Shown here: positions 33,419-42,057 of the stretch, piece after piece
Layout of the letters: each line of letters begins with the position of its first letter
Position numbering within the stretch: position 1 is the first letter of the stretch
Origin: Lewinella sp. JB7
Lineage (GTDB): Bacteria; Bacteroidota; Bacteroidia; Chitinophagales; Saprospiraceae
Reading direction: 5' to 3'
Assembly: GCF_024297185.1 (NCBI RefSeq)
Contig: NZ_JANCTD010000001.1
Location: forward strand, 1-64,000
Length of the DNA: 64,000 nucleotides
Notes under the pieces: model-generated
The model's database searches: none
Seen by the model: the letters and a program-made list of their open reading frames with translations, nothing else
Told to the model about the DNA's origin: nothing
Position numbers and translations under genes: made by a program

Positions 33419-34238
33419 CGGCGCGGCCCAGAAAAGTTTCCGGTTTGTACCACCGCGCCAGGATGCGCTCGTAGCTGCCCGGCAGCAGGCGGGTAAACTT
33501 GTCGATCCAGTATGCGTCGCGACCAATCAGCAGCCGGGGCTGCCGCCGCTCGACGGCCCGGATGATCTGACGGGCCGCCTCCGCCGCCGTGGTGCGGGCC
33601 TGCTTATCGAAGTTGCGAATGAAACGCTCACGTTCCTGTGGGTCGTCGATCGCGACATTGCGGTGGATGTTGGTGGCGATGCCCCCCGGATGAACGCAGC
33701 AGACGTGCAGCAACTTCCCGAATTCCACCCGCAGGGTTTCGGTGAAGCCCCGCACGGCGAACTTGCTGATATTGTAAGGCCCCGATCCGGGAAAGGCGAA
33801 TAGCCCGAAGACGCTACTGATATTGACCAGGCTGGCGCCGTCGCGTTCGCGTAGGTAGGGCAGAAAAGCAAGGGAGCCGTAAACCACGCCCCAGAGATTC
33901 ACCCGCAAAGTCGTTTCGTAGTCTTCGATCGCGATAGCGGCGGCCGGTTGCTGGCGGACGCTCATACCGGCATTGTTGATCATGACATCGACCCGCCCCA
34001 GGGACTGCCGCGTCTCCTGCGCGAAATCTTCGATCGCCGTGCGGTCGCCCACGTCGAAGGCCCGTCGGAGCCCCCGGGCGGGGGCGGGCAGATCGTGCCA
34101 GGTTTCGTCCAGCGTCAAATCGTGCAGATCGTTGAGGGCGAGTACCGCGCCGCGGGCCGCGAATTGGCGGGCCAGTTCGCGGCCGATTCCGGATCCCGCG
34201 CCGGTGATGACCACCACCTTGCCGTTGAAATCTTTCAT
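33366..34238 (-). CDS. SDR-family oxidoreductase
   Basis: A 290-residue classical SDR: TGAGSGIG cofactor motif at residues 12-19, NNAGMS, catalytic NISSVFG Ser and YNISK Tyr/Lys. The long C-terminal part (LLIGRDAYWIDKFTRLLPGS) with basic residues is typical of SDRs acting on lipid-like substrates. The last residues (GDPPGAAGSSGSVR) are read opposite the end of the glycosylase gene, a convergent overlap of 53 bp, and look like read-through beyond the ancestral C-terminus. The substrate is unknown. The patatin-barrel gene ends 18 nt upstream of its start in the same direction, so the two may be cotranscribed. Confidence 0.92.
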   Translation of the reverse strand: MKDFNGKVVVITGAGSGIGRELARQFAARGAVLALNDLHDLTLDETWHDLPAPARGLRRAFDVGDRTAIEDFAQETRQSLGRVDVMINNAGMSVRQQPAAAIAIEDYETTLRVNLWGVVYGSLAFLPYLRERDGASLVNISSVFGLFAFPGSGPYNISKFAVRGFTETLRVEFGKLLHVCCVHPGGIATNIHRNVAIDDPQERERFIRNFDKQARTTAAEAARQIIRAVERRQPRLLIGRDAYWIDKFTRLLPGSYERILARWYKPETFLGRAARRGDPPGAAGSSGSVR

Positions 34239-34256
34239 CCGGTCAAGATAAGGTCG

Positions 34257-36470
34257 CTAGAACCAGTGGCCGAGGTTAAAGTATAGCTGGCCGCCCTCCG
34301 TGCCGTAGCCATAAGTGAGCTCGATGGGCCCCAGGGGGGAGTCGATGCCGTAGCCCAGGACACCGGCGCCGATGAAGGCACCATCGATGGAACTCGGGAA
34401 AGCCTCCGGGTTACCGATCCGGGCCGCGCGGGCACCCAGGTGCAGGTAGTGGTTGGTGAACAACCGCCGCCGCAGGAACAGCTCGGCCAGTAGCAGATTA
34501 CTGCCTGACGCCTCCCCGAGATCGATGCTCGGGAAGGGCTTGAAGTTGTTCATCAGTTGTCGGTTGTTGCTGCCGAGGTAGTAGCGGTAGGGCAGACTGC
34601 TGGCATCGAGGAAGCCGCCGGCCGTGAATTCGAGGCCCAGGGCCTGTTTTTCCCCGAGGGGGAGTAGACCCATAAAGTCAACGTCACCGTTGAGGGCCCA
34701 GCCGTTGTCGTTTCCGGAGAGCTCGCGGATGGCGCGGGCTTCGGCGATGATCCTGAAGCCGCGGAGGGGAAAGTGGGGACGATTGAGTTTATCGTACAGG
34801 AAGTACAGCTTCGATACGGAGAAGATGTCGTTGCTGAGGGAAAACAGTCCGGACGTATCGGCCGAAGCCAGCTGGTCGGAGGTCGTGGAGTAATACTTCA
34901 GGCCGGAAGCGATGCCGGTAAAGCTGTTCTGCGTCTGTCGTAGATCCCAGTAGGCCTCCGCGTTGAGATCGGAGAAGCGGAAGTCGAGTCGGTCGAATAC
35001 GATGCCCAGTCCCTCGTTCTGGGTTTCCTGAACGTCGAAGCCCACGTCGGCGTAATCAAGGCGGCTGCGGAGCCCGAAGGCGGTGCCGTTAATGCGGTCG
35101 ATGCGGTAATCGAAACGGTAGCGCAGGCGGTTGCCGGCGATGACGTCCAGGCTGGCGATGGTGTTGTCGATGAAGAGATCGTACATGGTCAGATTGACGA
35201 GCAGGTTCGCGCGGTATTCCTGATCGTAGTGGAGCCCCAGTCGCAGTTGTTGTCCGAAGGAGGGGCGCTCCTCGAAGATGAGGTCCAGGTCCACGCCATC
35301 GGCCGCGCCTTCCGTAAGTTTCCAGCGGTAGTTGATGTTGGCGTAGCGGCCGGTGACGTGGAGGGCGGTGAGTCCCTTGCGGAAGTCTTCCCAGGTGATG
35401 AGGCCGGGCAGTTTGTCCTCGAAGTAGCTCAGGATCTGGCGGTCGGAAAGTTCCTCAGCACCGGAGATGGTCGACTTGTTGACGTTGAAGTAGGTGGGCA
35501 CGGGGGCCGCGCTGGTATCGCGGGTCGTGGTGGTGGCCCGCTGGCGGGCGGCCAGGGAGTCGAGCTGCGGCTTCATCTCCAGGGCGGCGCGGTAGCCGGC
35601 GTTGATGAGCGTATCAATGTCGCTGAAGCTCAGGACGGAGAAGCCATCCAGCTGGGGCTTAATGTCGAGGTCCGTGACTTCGTACTGCTCCAGATTCCGG
35701 CGGTTGGCCTGGAAGAACGCGATCTGCATGATGAGGTCGCCGACGCTCTTGATCTCTCCGGCCTTGAGGGGGTCGGCCTCCACGCTGATGCCGAGTACGT
35801 AGTCCATCCCCTTGGCCTTGATCTCCTCGGCGGGGTAGTTGTTGGAGACGCCGCCGTCCGTAAGCAGGCGACCGTTGAGTTCGTAGGGGCTCAGGACGCC
35901 GGGTAGCGCCGCACTGGCCCGCATGGCTTCGGCGAGCATGCCGGTTTCGATGACTACTCCGTCACCGGTTTCCAGGTCGGTGGCCACGGCGAGGTAGGGG
36001 ATAGGGAGTTGGTCAAAATCGCGGATGTGGCCTACGTCGGCCGTCCAGTGCGCGAAAAGATCGTGTACGCGCTGCCCGTCGGAAAGGGCCGTAGGCAGCT
36101 GAATGCCGAAGTCCTGCATGGAGATGGACAGCAGGTATTTTTCGTTGTACAGCTTCTCGTAGATCGTTCGGTCTTCCCGGGCCACGGCGTCCTGCAGCTC
36201 CCCCATGATGTCGATGCCGCGCAGGAGTTCCTCGAGCTGATCGGCGCTGTAGCCGGCGGCATAGAGTCCGCCGACGATGGCCCCCATGCTCGTGCCGCCA
36301 ATGTAATCGACCCGTACCCCGGATTCTTCGATCACCCGCAGTGCGCCGATGTGGGCGTAGCCCTTGGCGCCTCCGCCACTCAGGACCAGTCCGACCTTCA
36401 GGTCATTCGGTTGGGCGCGGACGCAGGAGCAAAGTAGGACCAGGAAGAGCAGGGTAAGTTTGGTGGGCAT
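34257..36470 (-). CDS. Patatin-like phospholipase fused to POTRA and Omp85-type barrel
   Basis: A 737-residue outer-membrane protein. A signal peptide (LTLLFLVLLCSCVRAQ) precedes a patatin domain (about 25-290) with oxyanion motif SGGGAKG (31-37), nucleophile GTSMG (Ser61) and the catalytic Asp in LLTDGGVSNNYP. A POTRA-like segment (VNKSTISGAEELSDRQILSY, about 320-400) and a C-terminal beta-barrel ending in GHWF follow. This is the lipase-POTRA-barrel architecture of PlpD-type (type Vd) proteins, very common in Bacteroidota. It presumably hydrolyses phospholipid acyl chains; whether the lipase is released or stays on the surface is unknown. Start MPTKLTLLF (36470) is chosen for the signal peptide. 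Confidence 0.93.
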   Translation of the reverse strand: MPTKLTLLFLVLLCSCVRAQPNDLKVGLVLSGGGAKGYAHIGALRVIEESGVRVDYIGGTSMGAIVGGLYAAGYSADQLEELLRGIDIMGELQDAVAREDRTIYEKLYNEKYLLSISMQDFGIQLPTALSDGQRVHDLFAHWTADVGHIRDFDQLPIPYLAVATDLETGDGVVIETGMLAEAMRASAALPGVLSPYELNGRLLTDGGVSNNYPAEEIKAKGMDYVLGISVEADPLKAGEIKSVGDLIMQIAFFQANRRNLEQYEVTDLDIKPQLDGFSVLSFSDIDTLINAGYRAALEMKPQLDSLAARQRATTTTRDTSAAPVPTYFNVNKSTISGAEELSDRQILSYFEDKLPGLITWEDFRKGLTALHVTGRYANINYRWKLTEGAADGVDLDLIFEERPSFGQQLRLGLHYDQEYRANLLVNLTMYDLFIDNTIASLDVIAGNRLRYRFDYRIDRINGTAFGLRSRLDYADVGFDVQETQNEGLGIVFDRLDFRFSDLNAEAYWDLRQTQNSFTGIASGLKYYSTTSDQLASADTSGLFSLSNDIFSVSKLYFLYDKLNRPHFPLRGFRIIAEARAIRELSGNDNGWALNGDVDFMGLLPLGEKQALGLEFTAGGFLDASSLPYRYYLGSNNRQLMNNFKPFPSIDLGEASGSNLLLAELFLRRRLFTNHYLHLGARAARIGNPEAFPSSIDGAFIGAGVLGYGIDSPLGPIELTYGYGTEGGQLYFNLGHWF

Positions 36471-36541
36471 TGGGGGTGAGTGGATGGGGGAGGAGTAGAA
36501 GGGGAGTGGGTGAGTGGATGGCAATCTACCATTAAGCGTTC

Positions 36542-36549
36542 TATCTTGC
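36542..36549 (+). promoter_or_regulatory. -7-like element TATCTTGC before the 751-residue unknown protein
   Basis: TATCTTGC approximates TAnnTTTG and ends 3 nt before the ATG at 36553. If real, transcription would start at or just after the ATG, so a downstream start or a different promoter cannot be excluded. Confidence 0.3.
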
Positions 36550-36552
36550 CGG

Positions 36553-38808
36553 ATGCTCTATCGTGTCGTGGTTTGCTTGGTACTGGGCGTGCTGGCTTCC
36601 GGGGGGTTGCGTGGCTCCTGCGGACCCGCCCCTTCGTCGTACGCGTACCGCTTCCTGAATCCGCGGGTGGTGGGTTACGATACGGAGCTCGCGCCCTTTT
36701 TCCTGCACTTCGGGGAGGTGTACCGCGACCGGCTTACCCAACCCGCTAACCTCCAGCGGACCCTGAATATTGCCGAGTGGCACGAGCGTTTCTGCGACCA
36801 GGCGGAAGTAGGGGAAATCGACGCCATCGTCTACGATAACAATCTGAACCTACTGCAACAGTTGCAGCGATTGCTGGCAGAGCCCGAGGCCCGCCTCGCC
36901 GACCTGCCCCCCGCCCTGCAGGCCAACGGATTTGCCCGCCACCTGCTGGAAGCCCGCTGCACCGAAGTGCTCGACTACCTGCTCTTCGCCAAGCGCTGCG
37001 AGCCCTTCGTGACCGCAGCCGCCGATGCCTTCGAACAGCGTACCCTCAACCGCCCGGAAATGGAAGCCCTGCTGGAAGAGGGACTGGAGGTGTTTCCCCG
37101 CACGGAGAGTCACTACGTCCGCCTGCGCTACGCCTACCAGTTGATCCGGCTGGCGCACTACCTGCGGGCCTACGACTACGTACTCGAACTGTACGACTAC
37201 CTGATGCCGAAAATCGGCGCCGACCCGAGCCTGATCTACGACTGGATCGAGGGGCACCGGGCCGGGGCGCTGCAATCTCTGGGACGGATAGCGGAATCCG
37301 CCTACCTCTTCAGCCGCATCTTCGAACGCAGTCCCAGTCGCCGCGAAAGCGCCTACCTGAGTTTCCGGATCCAGACGGACGAGCAGTGGCGGCAGGCCCT
37401 GCTGCTGTGCCAGAACGACCACGAACGGGCCATGCTGCACGTACTCCGTGCCCACAACGGGCGAGCCGTGGTGCTGGAGGAGATGCGCGACATCTACGCC
37501 TACGAACCCGCCAATCGCTCGCTCGAACTCCTGACCATGCGGGAGCTGCAGGACCTGGAACGCGACCTCCTGGGGGCCAACTTTCGTGCCGGCCGCTACC
37601 AGCCCCGGCCCGGCGCCGCCGAGCGCCTGATCGAACTGCAGACCTTCGTGAATCGCGTGGTGGATGAGCGGAAAAGCAACGACCCCGATTTCTGGCTGCT
37701 CGCCCGCGGCGTACTGGAAATGCTAGCCGGCGACTACTTCTTCGCCGAGGAAACCTTTGCCAAACTGGGTGGACGAACGGAGAACGACACCATCCGGCAA
37801 CAACTCGCCATTCTGGGCGACGTGATCGACGTGCTGGAGCTCAGCCGGGTCACCGACTCCACGGAACTGCGCTATTACGACCTGCTGACCGATCCCGAAA
37901 TGCAGGCGGCGTACCCCGATTTTCGCCGGCTGGTCAACGACAAGCTCGAGGCCGCCTACCGCCGGAACGGTCGCACCGCCAAGGCCGATCTCCTGCGCTA
38001 CGGCTTCGACGCGATCCGCAAGAACCCCTCCATCGATGCCCTGCGCGAGTTGGAACGTATGGCCGACAGTCTGAACCGCAACCGCTTCGACCGGGCCCTG
38101 CTCCGCGATCGCATCGGTCCCCACGCCGCCGCCGACATCAACCACCTGATCGCCAACGACTACGTGCAACGCGGGCAGTGGAAGACGGCCATCGAGATCT
38201 ACCGTCGTATTCCCGTGGACCAGCTGGAACGCTACGGCCGTTTCGCCCCCTTCGTCCGTCAACTGGACGATCGGGTGAACTTCACCCCCGCCGCCGATCA
38301 GGCGACCTACAATAAGCTGCAACTGCTGGAACGGCTCGATGAATTGGAGGAGCAGGCCGACCGGACCACCAACGACACCATCGCCGCGCGCAATTATTTC
38401 AACATTGGTCTGGCTTTGTATAATTTGAGTTACTTCAGCTACAACTGGCGGTTCGCCGATGCTTTCCGTTCCGGTACCAGCGCCGTGCGTGCCGCGGCGG
38501 CCCGCACCCCGACCCGGACGTTTTCCCACCCCAGTGCGCCGCTCGGCAACCAGGAGAACTTTGCCATGGACCAGCCGCGCTACTACTTCGAACGCGCCCT
38601 GCGCCGTGCTCCGGACCGGGAGGCCGCCGCCCTGGCCGCCTACTACGCGGCAAAGACGGAACGCAACGAACACTATGCCCTGGGGCGGCCGGGCGGCGCG
38701 CGACCCTTCAGCTATTTTCGATTGCTGCGAGATTCCTACGCGGATACGGACTTCTACGACGAGCTCATAGCCGAGTGCCGGACTTTCGCGTGGTTCGTGG
38801 GGCGGTAG
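36553..38808 (+). CDS. Exported helical-repeat protein of unknown function
   Basis: I do not recognise this 751-residue protein. A signal peptide (LYRVVVCLVLGVLASGGLRG) ends at a Cys (near residue 21, GSCGPAP), so it may be a lipoprotein. Early motifs are YRFLNPRVVGYDTELAPFF and LNIAEWHERFC. The rest is Leu/Ala/Arg/Glu-rich and reads as TPR-like helical repeats (for example SAYLFSRIFERSPSRRESAY, and RYYFERALRRAPDREAAALA near the end). That suggests a periplasmic or outer-membrane scaffold. It is divergently arranged with the patatin-barrel gene (starts 83 nt apart), which might mean shared control, and is followed 44 nt later by hemB. Confidence 0.8.
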   Translation: MLYRVVVCLVLGVLASGGLRGSCGPAPSSYAYRFLNPRVVGYDTELAPFFLHFGEVYRDRLTQPANLQRTLNIAEWHERFCDQAEVGEIDAIVYDNNLNLLQQLQRLLAEPEARLADLPPALQANGFARHLLEARCTEVLDYLLFAKRCEPFVTAAADAFEQRTLNRPEMEALLEEGLEVFPRTESHYVRLRYAYQLIRLAHYLRAYDYVLELYDYLMPKIGADPSLIYDWIEGHRAGALQSLGRIAESAYLFSRIFERSPSRRESAYLSFRIQTDEQWRQALLLCQNDHERAMLHVLRAHNGRAVVLEEMRDIYAYEPANRSLELLTMRELQDLERDLLGANFRAGRYQPRPGAAERLIELQTFVNRVVDERKSNDPDFWLLARGVLEMLAGDYFFAEETFAKLGGRTENDTIRQQLAILGDVIDVLELSRVTDSTELRYYDLLTDPEMQAAYPDFRRLVNDKLEAAYRRNGRTAKADLLRYGFDAIRKNPSIDALRELERMADSLNRNRFDRALLRDRIGPHAAADINHLIANDYVQRGQWKTAIEIYRRIPVDQLERYGRFAPFVRQLDDRVNFTPAADQATYNKLQLLERLDELEEQADRTTNDTIAARNYFNIGLALYNLSYFSYNWRFADAFRSGTSAVRAAAARTPTRTFSHPSAPLGNQENFAMDQPRYYFERALRRAPDREAAALAAYYAAKTERNEHYALGRPGGARPFSYFRLLRDSYADTDFYDELIAECRTFAWFVGR

Positions 38809-38852
38809 AGCGAAGTTAAACCGTCCTTCGGCTGGTGGGTTCTCCTTCCCAA

Positions 38853-39851
38853 ATGGCCCGATCTATGCTTTCCCGTCCCCGCCGCAACCGTTCCTCCGCC
38901 GCCGTCCGCAACCTCGTACGCGAGACGGAGCTGAACGCCGGTCACCTCGTACAGCCCATATTCCTGATGCCGGATGCGGGGGCACGGCTGCCGATCCCCA
39001 GTCTGCCGGGTACTTTCCGCCTGGGCATTGACGAGGTGCTGCGCGAAATCGAGGACTGCCTGCGGGTGGGCCTGGCAAGTTTCATGATGTTCCCCGCGGT
39101 ACCGGAGGAGCATAAGGACAAGACGGGCACCTACGCCACCGCCGAGCAGAACTTTTACCTCCACGCCGCCCGGGCCATCAAGGACCGCTTTCCGGAGGTG
39201 TGCCTGATCTCCGATGCCGCCCTGGATCCGTATAGCACCGACGGTCACGACGGGGTAGTCATCGACGGAAAGATCCACAACGACGAAACCCTCAAATTGC
39301 TGGATGCCATGTCCGTAGCCCAGGCCCGTGCGGGTTTTGACATCATCGGGCCCAGCGATATGATGGACGGTCGGGTCGGGAGTATTCGCCGGGCACTGGA
39401 TGCGGCGGGGTTCACGGACACCGCGATCATGTCGTATTCGGCGAAGTACGCGAGCGCCTTCTACGGACCCTTCCGCGATGCCCTCGACAGCGCCCCCCGG
39501 AAACTGCAGGACGTACCCTCCGACAAGAAAACCTACCAGATGGATCCCGCCAACGCCCGGGAGGCACTCCGCGAGGCGGCCCTGGACGCGGACGAAGGCG
39601 CTGACTATCTGATGGTGAAGCCGGCCCTCAACTACCTTGACATCATTTACCGTCTGCACGAGGCACATCCCTTGCCCATTGCCGCTTACCATGTTTCCGG
39701 GGAATGCGCGATGCTGCTGGCCGCCGCCGAACGGGGCTGGCTGGATTACGAGCAGGCGGCCTCCGAGGCCCTGCTCAGCATCCGGCGGGCGGGCGCGGAC
39801 GTGATCATCAGTTACTTCGCGAAGGATTTCGCCCGCTGGCAGCAGCAATAG
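38853..39851 (+). CDS. hemB: Delta-aminolevulinic acid dehydratase (porphobilinogen synthase)
   Basis: A 332-residue TIM-barrel enzyme condensing two 5-aminolevulinate molecules to porphobilinogen in haem biosynthesis. Schiff-base lysines are Lys198 (SYSAKYASAFYGPFRDA) and Lys256 (LMVKPALNYLD). The active-site segment reads SDAALDPYSTDGHDG, where zinc-dependent enzymes have a DVCL...HGHCG cysteine cluster, so this is a zinc-independent, probably Mg-dependent, type. ATG 38853 (MARSMLSRPRR) is used; ATG 38865 is an alternative and a GTG at 38835 is less likely. A hemD-like gene lies at 57.9 kb, but the two are not in one operon. Confidence 0.96.
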   Translation: MARSMLSRPRRNRSSAAVRNLVRETELNAGHLVQPIFLMPDAGARLPIPSLPGTFRLGIDEVLREIEDCLRVGLASFMMFPAVPEEHKDKTGTYATAEQNFYLHAARAIKDRFPEVCLISDAALDPYSTDGHDGVVIDGKIHNDETLKLLDAMSVAQARAGFDIIGPSDMMDGRVGSIRRALDAAGFTDTAIMSYSAKYASAFYGPFRDALDSAPRKLQDVPSDKKTYQMDPANAREALREAALDADEGADYLMVKPALNYLDIIYRLHEAHPLPIAAYHVSGECAMLLAAAERGWLDYEQAASEALLSIRRAGADVIISYFAKDFARWQQQ

Positions 39852-40009
39852 GTCGAGTGGCCTTTGGTCCGAGACAGGTTCACCACGGATGGGCACGGAT
39901 GGAACACGGATTGTGGAACTTAGGTCGAGGCGTTGCACGCCGAGCAGCTCACAACGAATAGTACTCCCCATACAGGGCCGACTGAAAAGCCCCTACCATG
40001 CTTGGTCAA
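39852..40009. repeat. Repeat-mosaic spacer after hemB
   Basis: GGTCGAGTGGCCTTTGGTCC (39851-39870), a CACGGAT block (39879-39912) and a 26-bp word (39922-39947) repeat the modules of 113-321; the 26-bp word is identical in both places. No gene or terminator with a T tract is visible. Confidence 0.75.
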
Positions 40010-40633
40010 TTACACATCTTCCTCCAGCGCGTCCAGGAGATCGTCGATGTCATCGAAGCTCTTATATCCTACCTTTTCCTCCCCGCTTCCCCGCAGGGCA
40101 ATGCCGTGGGCTACGTTAGAGGCTGCCATGGCTTCGTCGGGGGTCAGGTCGATGCGGATGAAAACTTCCCGTCCCTCGGTCATTGTCTTGAGTATGCCGG
40201 TCGGGAAGGGGTGGCCGTCGGCTAGGTCACTCCAAGTGATGCCGCCGTCGGTAAAGTCGAGCAGTACGGTGCCGGACAATTCATTCAGCCGTTCGGCTAC
40301 GTCGGGGGCCGATTCGTAGCCGGCCACGGGTAGGCGGGTGAGTACTTCGATGCCGGCTGCCCGGAAGGGACCGGCATCCGTGGCGTAGTCGATCAGGGCG
40401 TGGGTGACGCCGGCATCGCGTAGCTCTTCTACGGTGTAAGCTGCTCCCGCGTCCCCGCCCAGTTCTACGACGCAGACGGGCCCTTCCACCCATTCGCGGA
40501 TAGCGAGGAAGTAATCGAGGGATAGTCCGCCCTCCCCGAGGGGGAAGCAGAGGTAGTCAGGGTACCAGGCGGCGAAGTAGCGGGCATCGGTGAGGTGAGT
40601 GATGCCGTGAGCAAGCAGGTGAGTAGACAACAT
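40010..40633 (-). CDS. TrpF-like TIM-barrel protein, function uncertain
   Basis: A 207-residue cytoplasmic protein. Its C-terminus (VAHGIALRGSGEEKVGYKSF and then DDIDDLLDALE) and N-terminal ITHLTDARYFAAW resemble phosphoribosylanthranilate isomerase (TrpF), whose ends read KICG-T-..DA and I-LRGS-EEKVG-KSFDDL. However, the catalytic Cys of the usual KICGIT is not present at the equivalent place (AHGIT instead), so isomerase activity is doubtful. No trp genes are nearby. Its stop region follows a repeat spacer, and rsmI ends 10 nt upstream of its start in the same direction. It is best called a divergent TrpF-like protein. Confidence 0.6.
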   Translation of the reverse strand: MLSTHLLAHGITHLTDARYFAAWYPDYLCFPLGEGGLSLDYFLAIREWVEGPVCVVELGGDAGAAYTVEELRDAGVTHALIDYATDAGPFRAAGIEVLTRLPVAGYESAPDVAERLNELSGTVLLDFTDGGITWSDLADGHPFPTGILKTMTEGREVFIRIDLTPDEAMAASNVAHGIALRGSGEEKVGYKSFDDIDDLLDALEEDV

Positions 40634-40643
40634 TTAGCGAGGT

Positions 40644-41309
40644 TTATGCGCCGGCGACGACGACCACGATCTCCCCCTTTACCTTGCCGCGGGCGGCGTA
40701 ATCGGCCTTCAGCTCGGTGAGGGAGGCGGTGGTGATCTCTTCGTAGAGTTTAGAAATTTCACGGGCCACGCAGGCTTGCCGGTCCGGGCCGCAGTGCTCT
40801 TCCAACTGACCGAGCAGTTTGGCGATGCGGTGGGGGCTTTCGTAGAGCACGAAGGTGTGGGGGAGTTCCGCGAGGTACGTCAGGCGCGTCTGGCGACCCT
40901 TTTTGTGGGGAAGGAACCCTTCGAAGTGAAAGCGGTCGCAGGGAATGCCGCTCGCGGCGAGGGCCGGAACGAAGGCCGCGGGGCCGGGCAGGCAGCTGAC
41001 TTCGATCTTCGCTTCCCGGCAGGCACGTACCAAAAGAAAGCCCGGATCACTGATGCCGGGAGTGCCGGCGTCGGTGATCAGGGCGTAGGTGGAACCGTTC
41101 TTTAGTTCCGTCACGAGCTGTTCGACGAGCGCGTGTTCATTGTGGGCGTGATAGGCCCTTAGTGGGGTTTCGATGCCGTAGTGCTGCAGCAGCGGCCGCG
41201 AAGTACGGGTATCTTCGGCGAGAACGAGGTCGACTTCCTCCAGTAGGCGCAGCGCCCGCTGGGTGATGTCTTCCCGGTTGCCGATGGGAGTGGGAATCAG
41301 GTAAAGCAC
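40644..41309 (-). CDS. rsmI: 16S rRNA (cytidine(1402)-2'-O)-methyltransferase
   Basis: A 221-residue SAM-dependent methyltransferase of the tetrapyrrole-methylase fold that 2'-O-methylates C1402 of 16S rRNA. Signatures are LIPTPIGNREDITQRAL at the N-terminus, AEDTRTSRPLLQHYGI, LITDAGTPGISDPG, LPGPAAFVPALAASGIP and FEGFLPHKKGRQ. It is shorter than E. coli RsmI (286) because it lacks the C-terminal extension, as in many Bacteroidota. Downstream in the same direction is the TrpF-like gene; upstream is a DUF1440 gene. Confidence 0.96.
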   Translation of the reverse strand: MLYLIPTPIGNREDITQRALRLLEEVDLVLAEDTRTSRPLLQHYGIETPLRAYHAHNEHALVEQLVTELKNGSTYALITDAGTPGISDPGFLLVRACREAKIEVSCLPGPAAFVPALAASGIPCDRFHFEGFLPHKKGRQTRLTYLAELPHTFVLYESPHRIAKLLGQLEEHCGPDRQACVAREISKLYEEITTASLTELKADYAARGKVKGEIVVVVAGA

Positions 41310-41336
41310 GGAGACAAAGGTCGCCGCGCGGGCTGA

Positions 41337-41993
41337 CTACAGCAAATCTTCTTCGTCCATGGCGTGACGCACCGTGCGGCGCACCATCTCTACGGTGGCT
41401 CCGTAGGCCATGTGGCTGCCCAGCTGACCGGCCTGCAGGCTCAGGTCTTCCTTCAGCGGATTGGGTGCCAGACCCAGGGCGGGCAGACCAACTTTGTGGG
41501 CCAGGGTCCACAGCGCAGCGCCGAAGGGCACGCCGGCGGGAGCCTGAACGGCGGGAGCGGCCTCGGTGATCACCCCGTAAATACCCCCGACGATGGCGCC
41601 GAAAGCGATGTTAAGGGCCTGCTGGGCAACTTCCTCCTGGTTGCGGTTCATGTCGGTGTTCGTCAACTCCTCGGCACCTTCAACGACCTGAAGGCGGGCA
41701 TCGTGCTCCTCCTGGGGCTGGGCGGTAGGCAGGGCCCGGTCAACGAGCATTTTGATGCCGGTACCGACGAGGCCGCCGATCATACCGGCCACGAATCCGC
41801 GAACGTAATCGGGCTCCCCGTGGGTACGGGTGCGCTCGAAGTAATCGCCGGCACCGTGGTATGCACCAACGGCGTAGCGCTCGGCGTCCTTGGCGGAGCT
41901 GGCGGCGGAGTGGTATGCGCTGGACGCGTACTTTTCTACGGGCGTGAGATCGATGTCCTTTACGGAATCGATAATTTTATCGAGGAATGACAT
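41337..41993 (-). CDS. DUF1440 family membrane protein
   Basis: A 218-residue protein. A soluble Ser/Ala/Tyr-rich N-terminus (about 1-60) precedes a DUF1440 (YagU-like) region with Gly-rich membrane helices: VRGFVAGMIGGLVGTGIKML, ALNIAFGAIVGGIYGVITEA, and GVPFGAALWTLAHKVGLPAL near residue 150. YagU-type proteins are inner-membrane proteins linked in E. coli to acid resistance; that role is not assured here. It lies between rsmI and the PBP1A gene, all on the minus strand, with 27-64 nt gaps. Confidence 0.8.
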   Translation of the reverse strand: MSFLDKIIDSVKDIDLTPVEKYASSAYHSAASSAKDAERYAVGAYHGAGDYFERTRTHGEPDYVRGFVAGMIGGLVGTGIKMLVDRALPTAQPQEEHDARLQVVEGAEELTNTDMNRNQEEVAQQALNIAFGAIVGGIYGVITEAAPAVQAPAGVPFGAALWTLAHKVGLPALGLAPNPLKEDLSLQAGQLGSHMAYGATVEMVRRTVRHAMDEEDLL

Positions 41994-42057
41994 ATGTTGG
42001 TTTTATTGGTCCAACGGAAGTCGGGGGCGCCAGGTTCGCGGAGGGGGGCGCGGCAGA

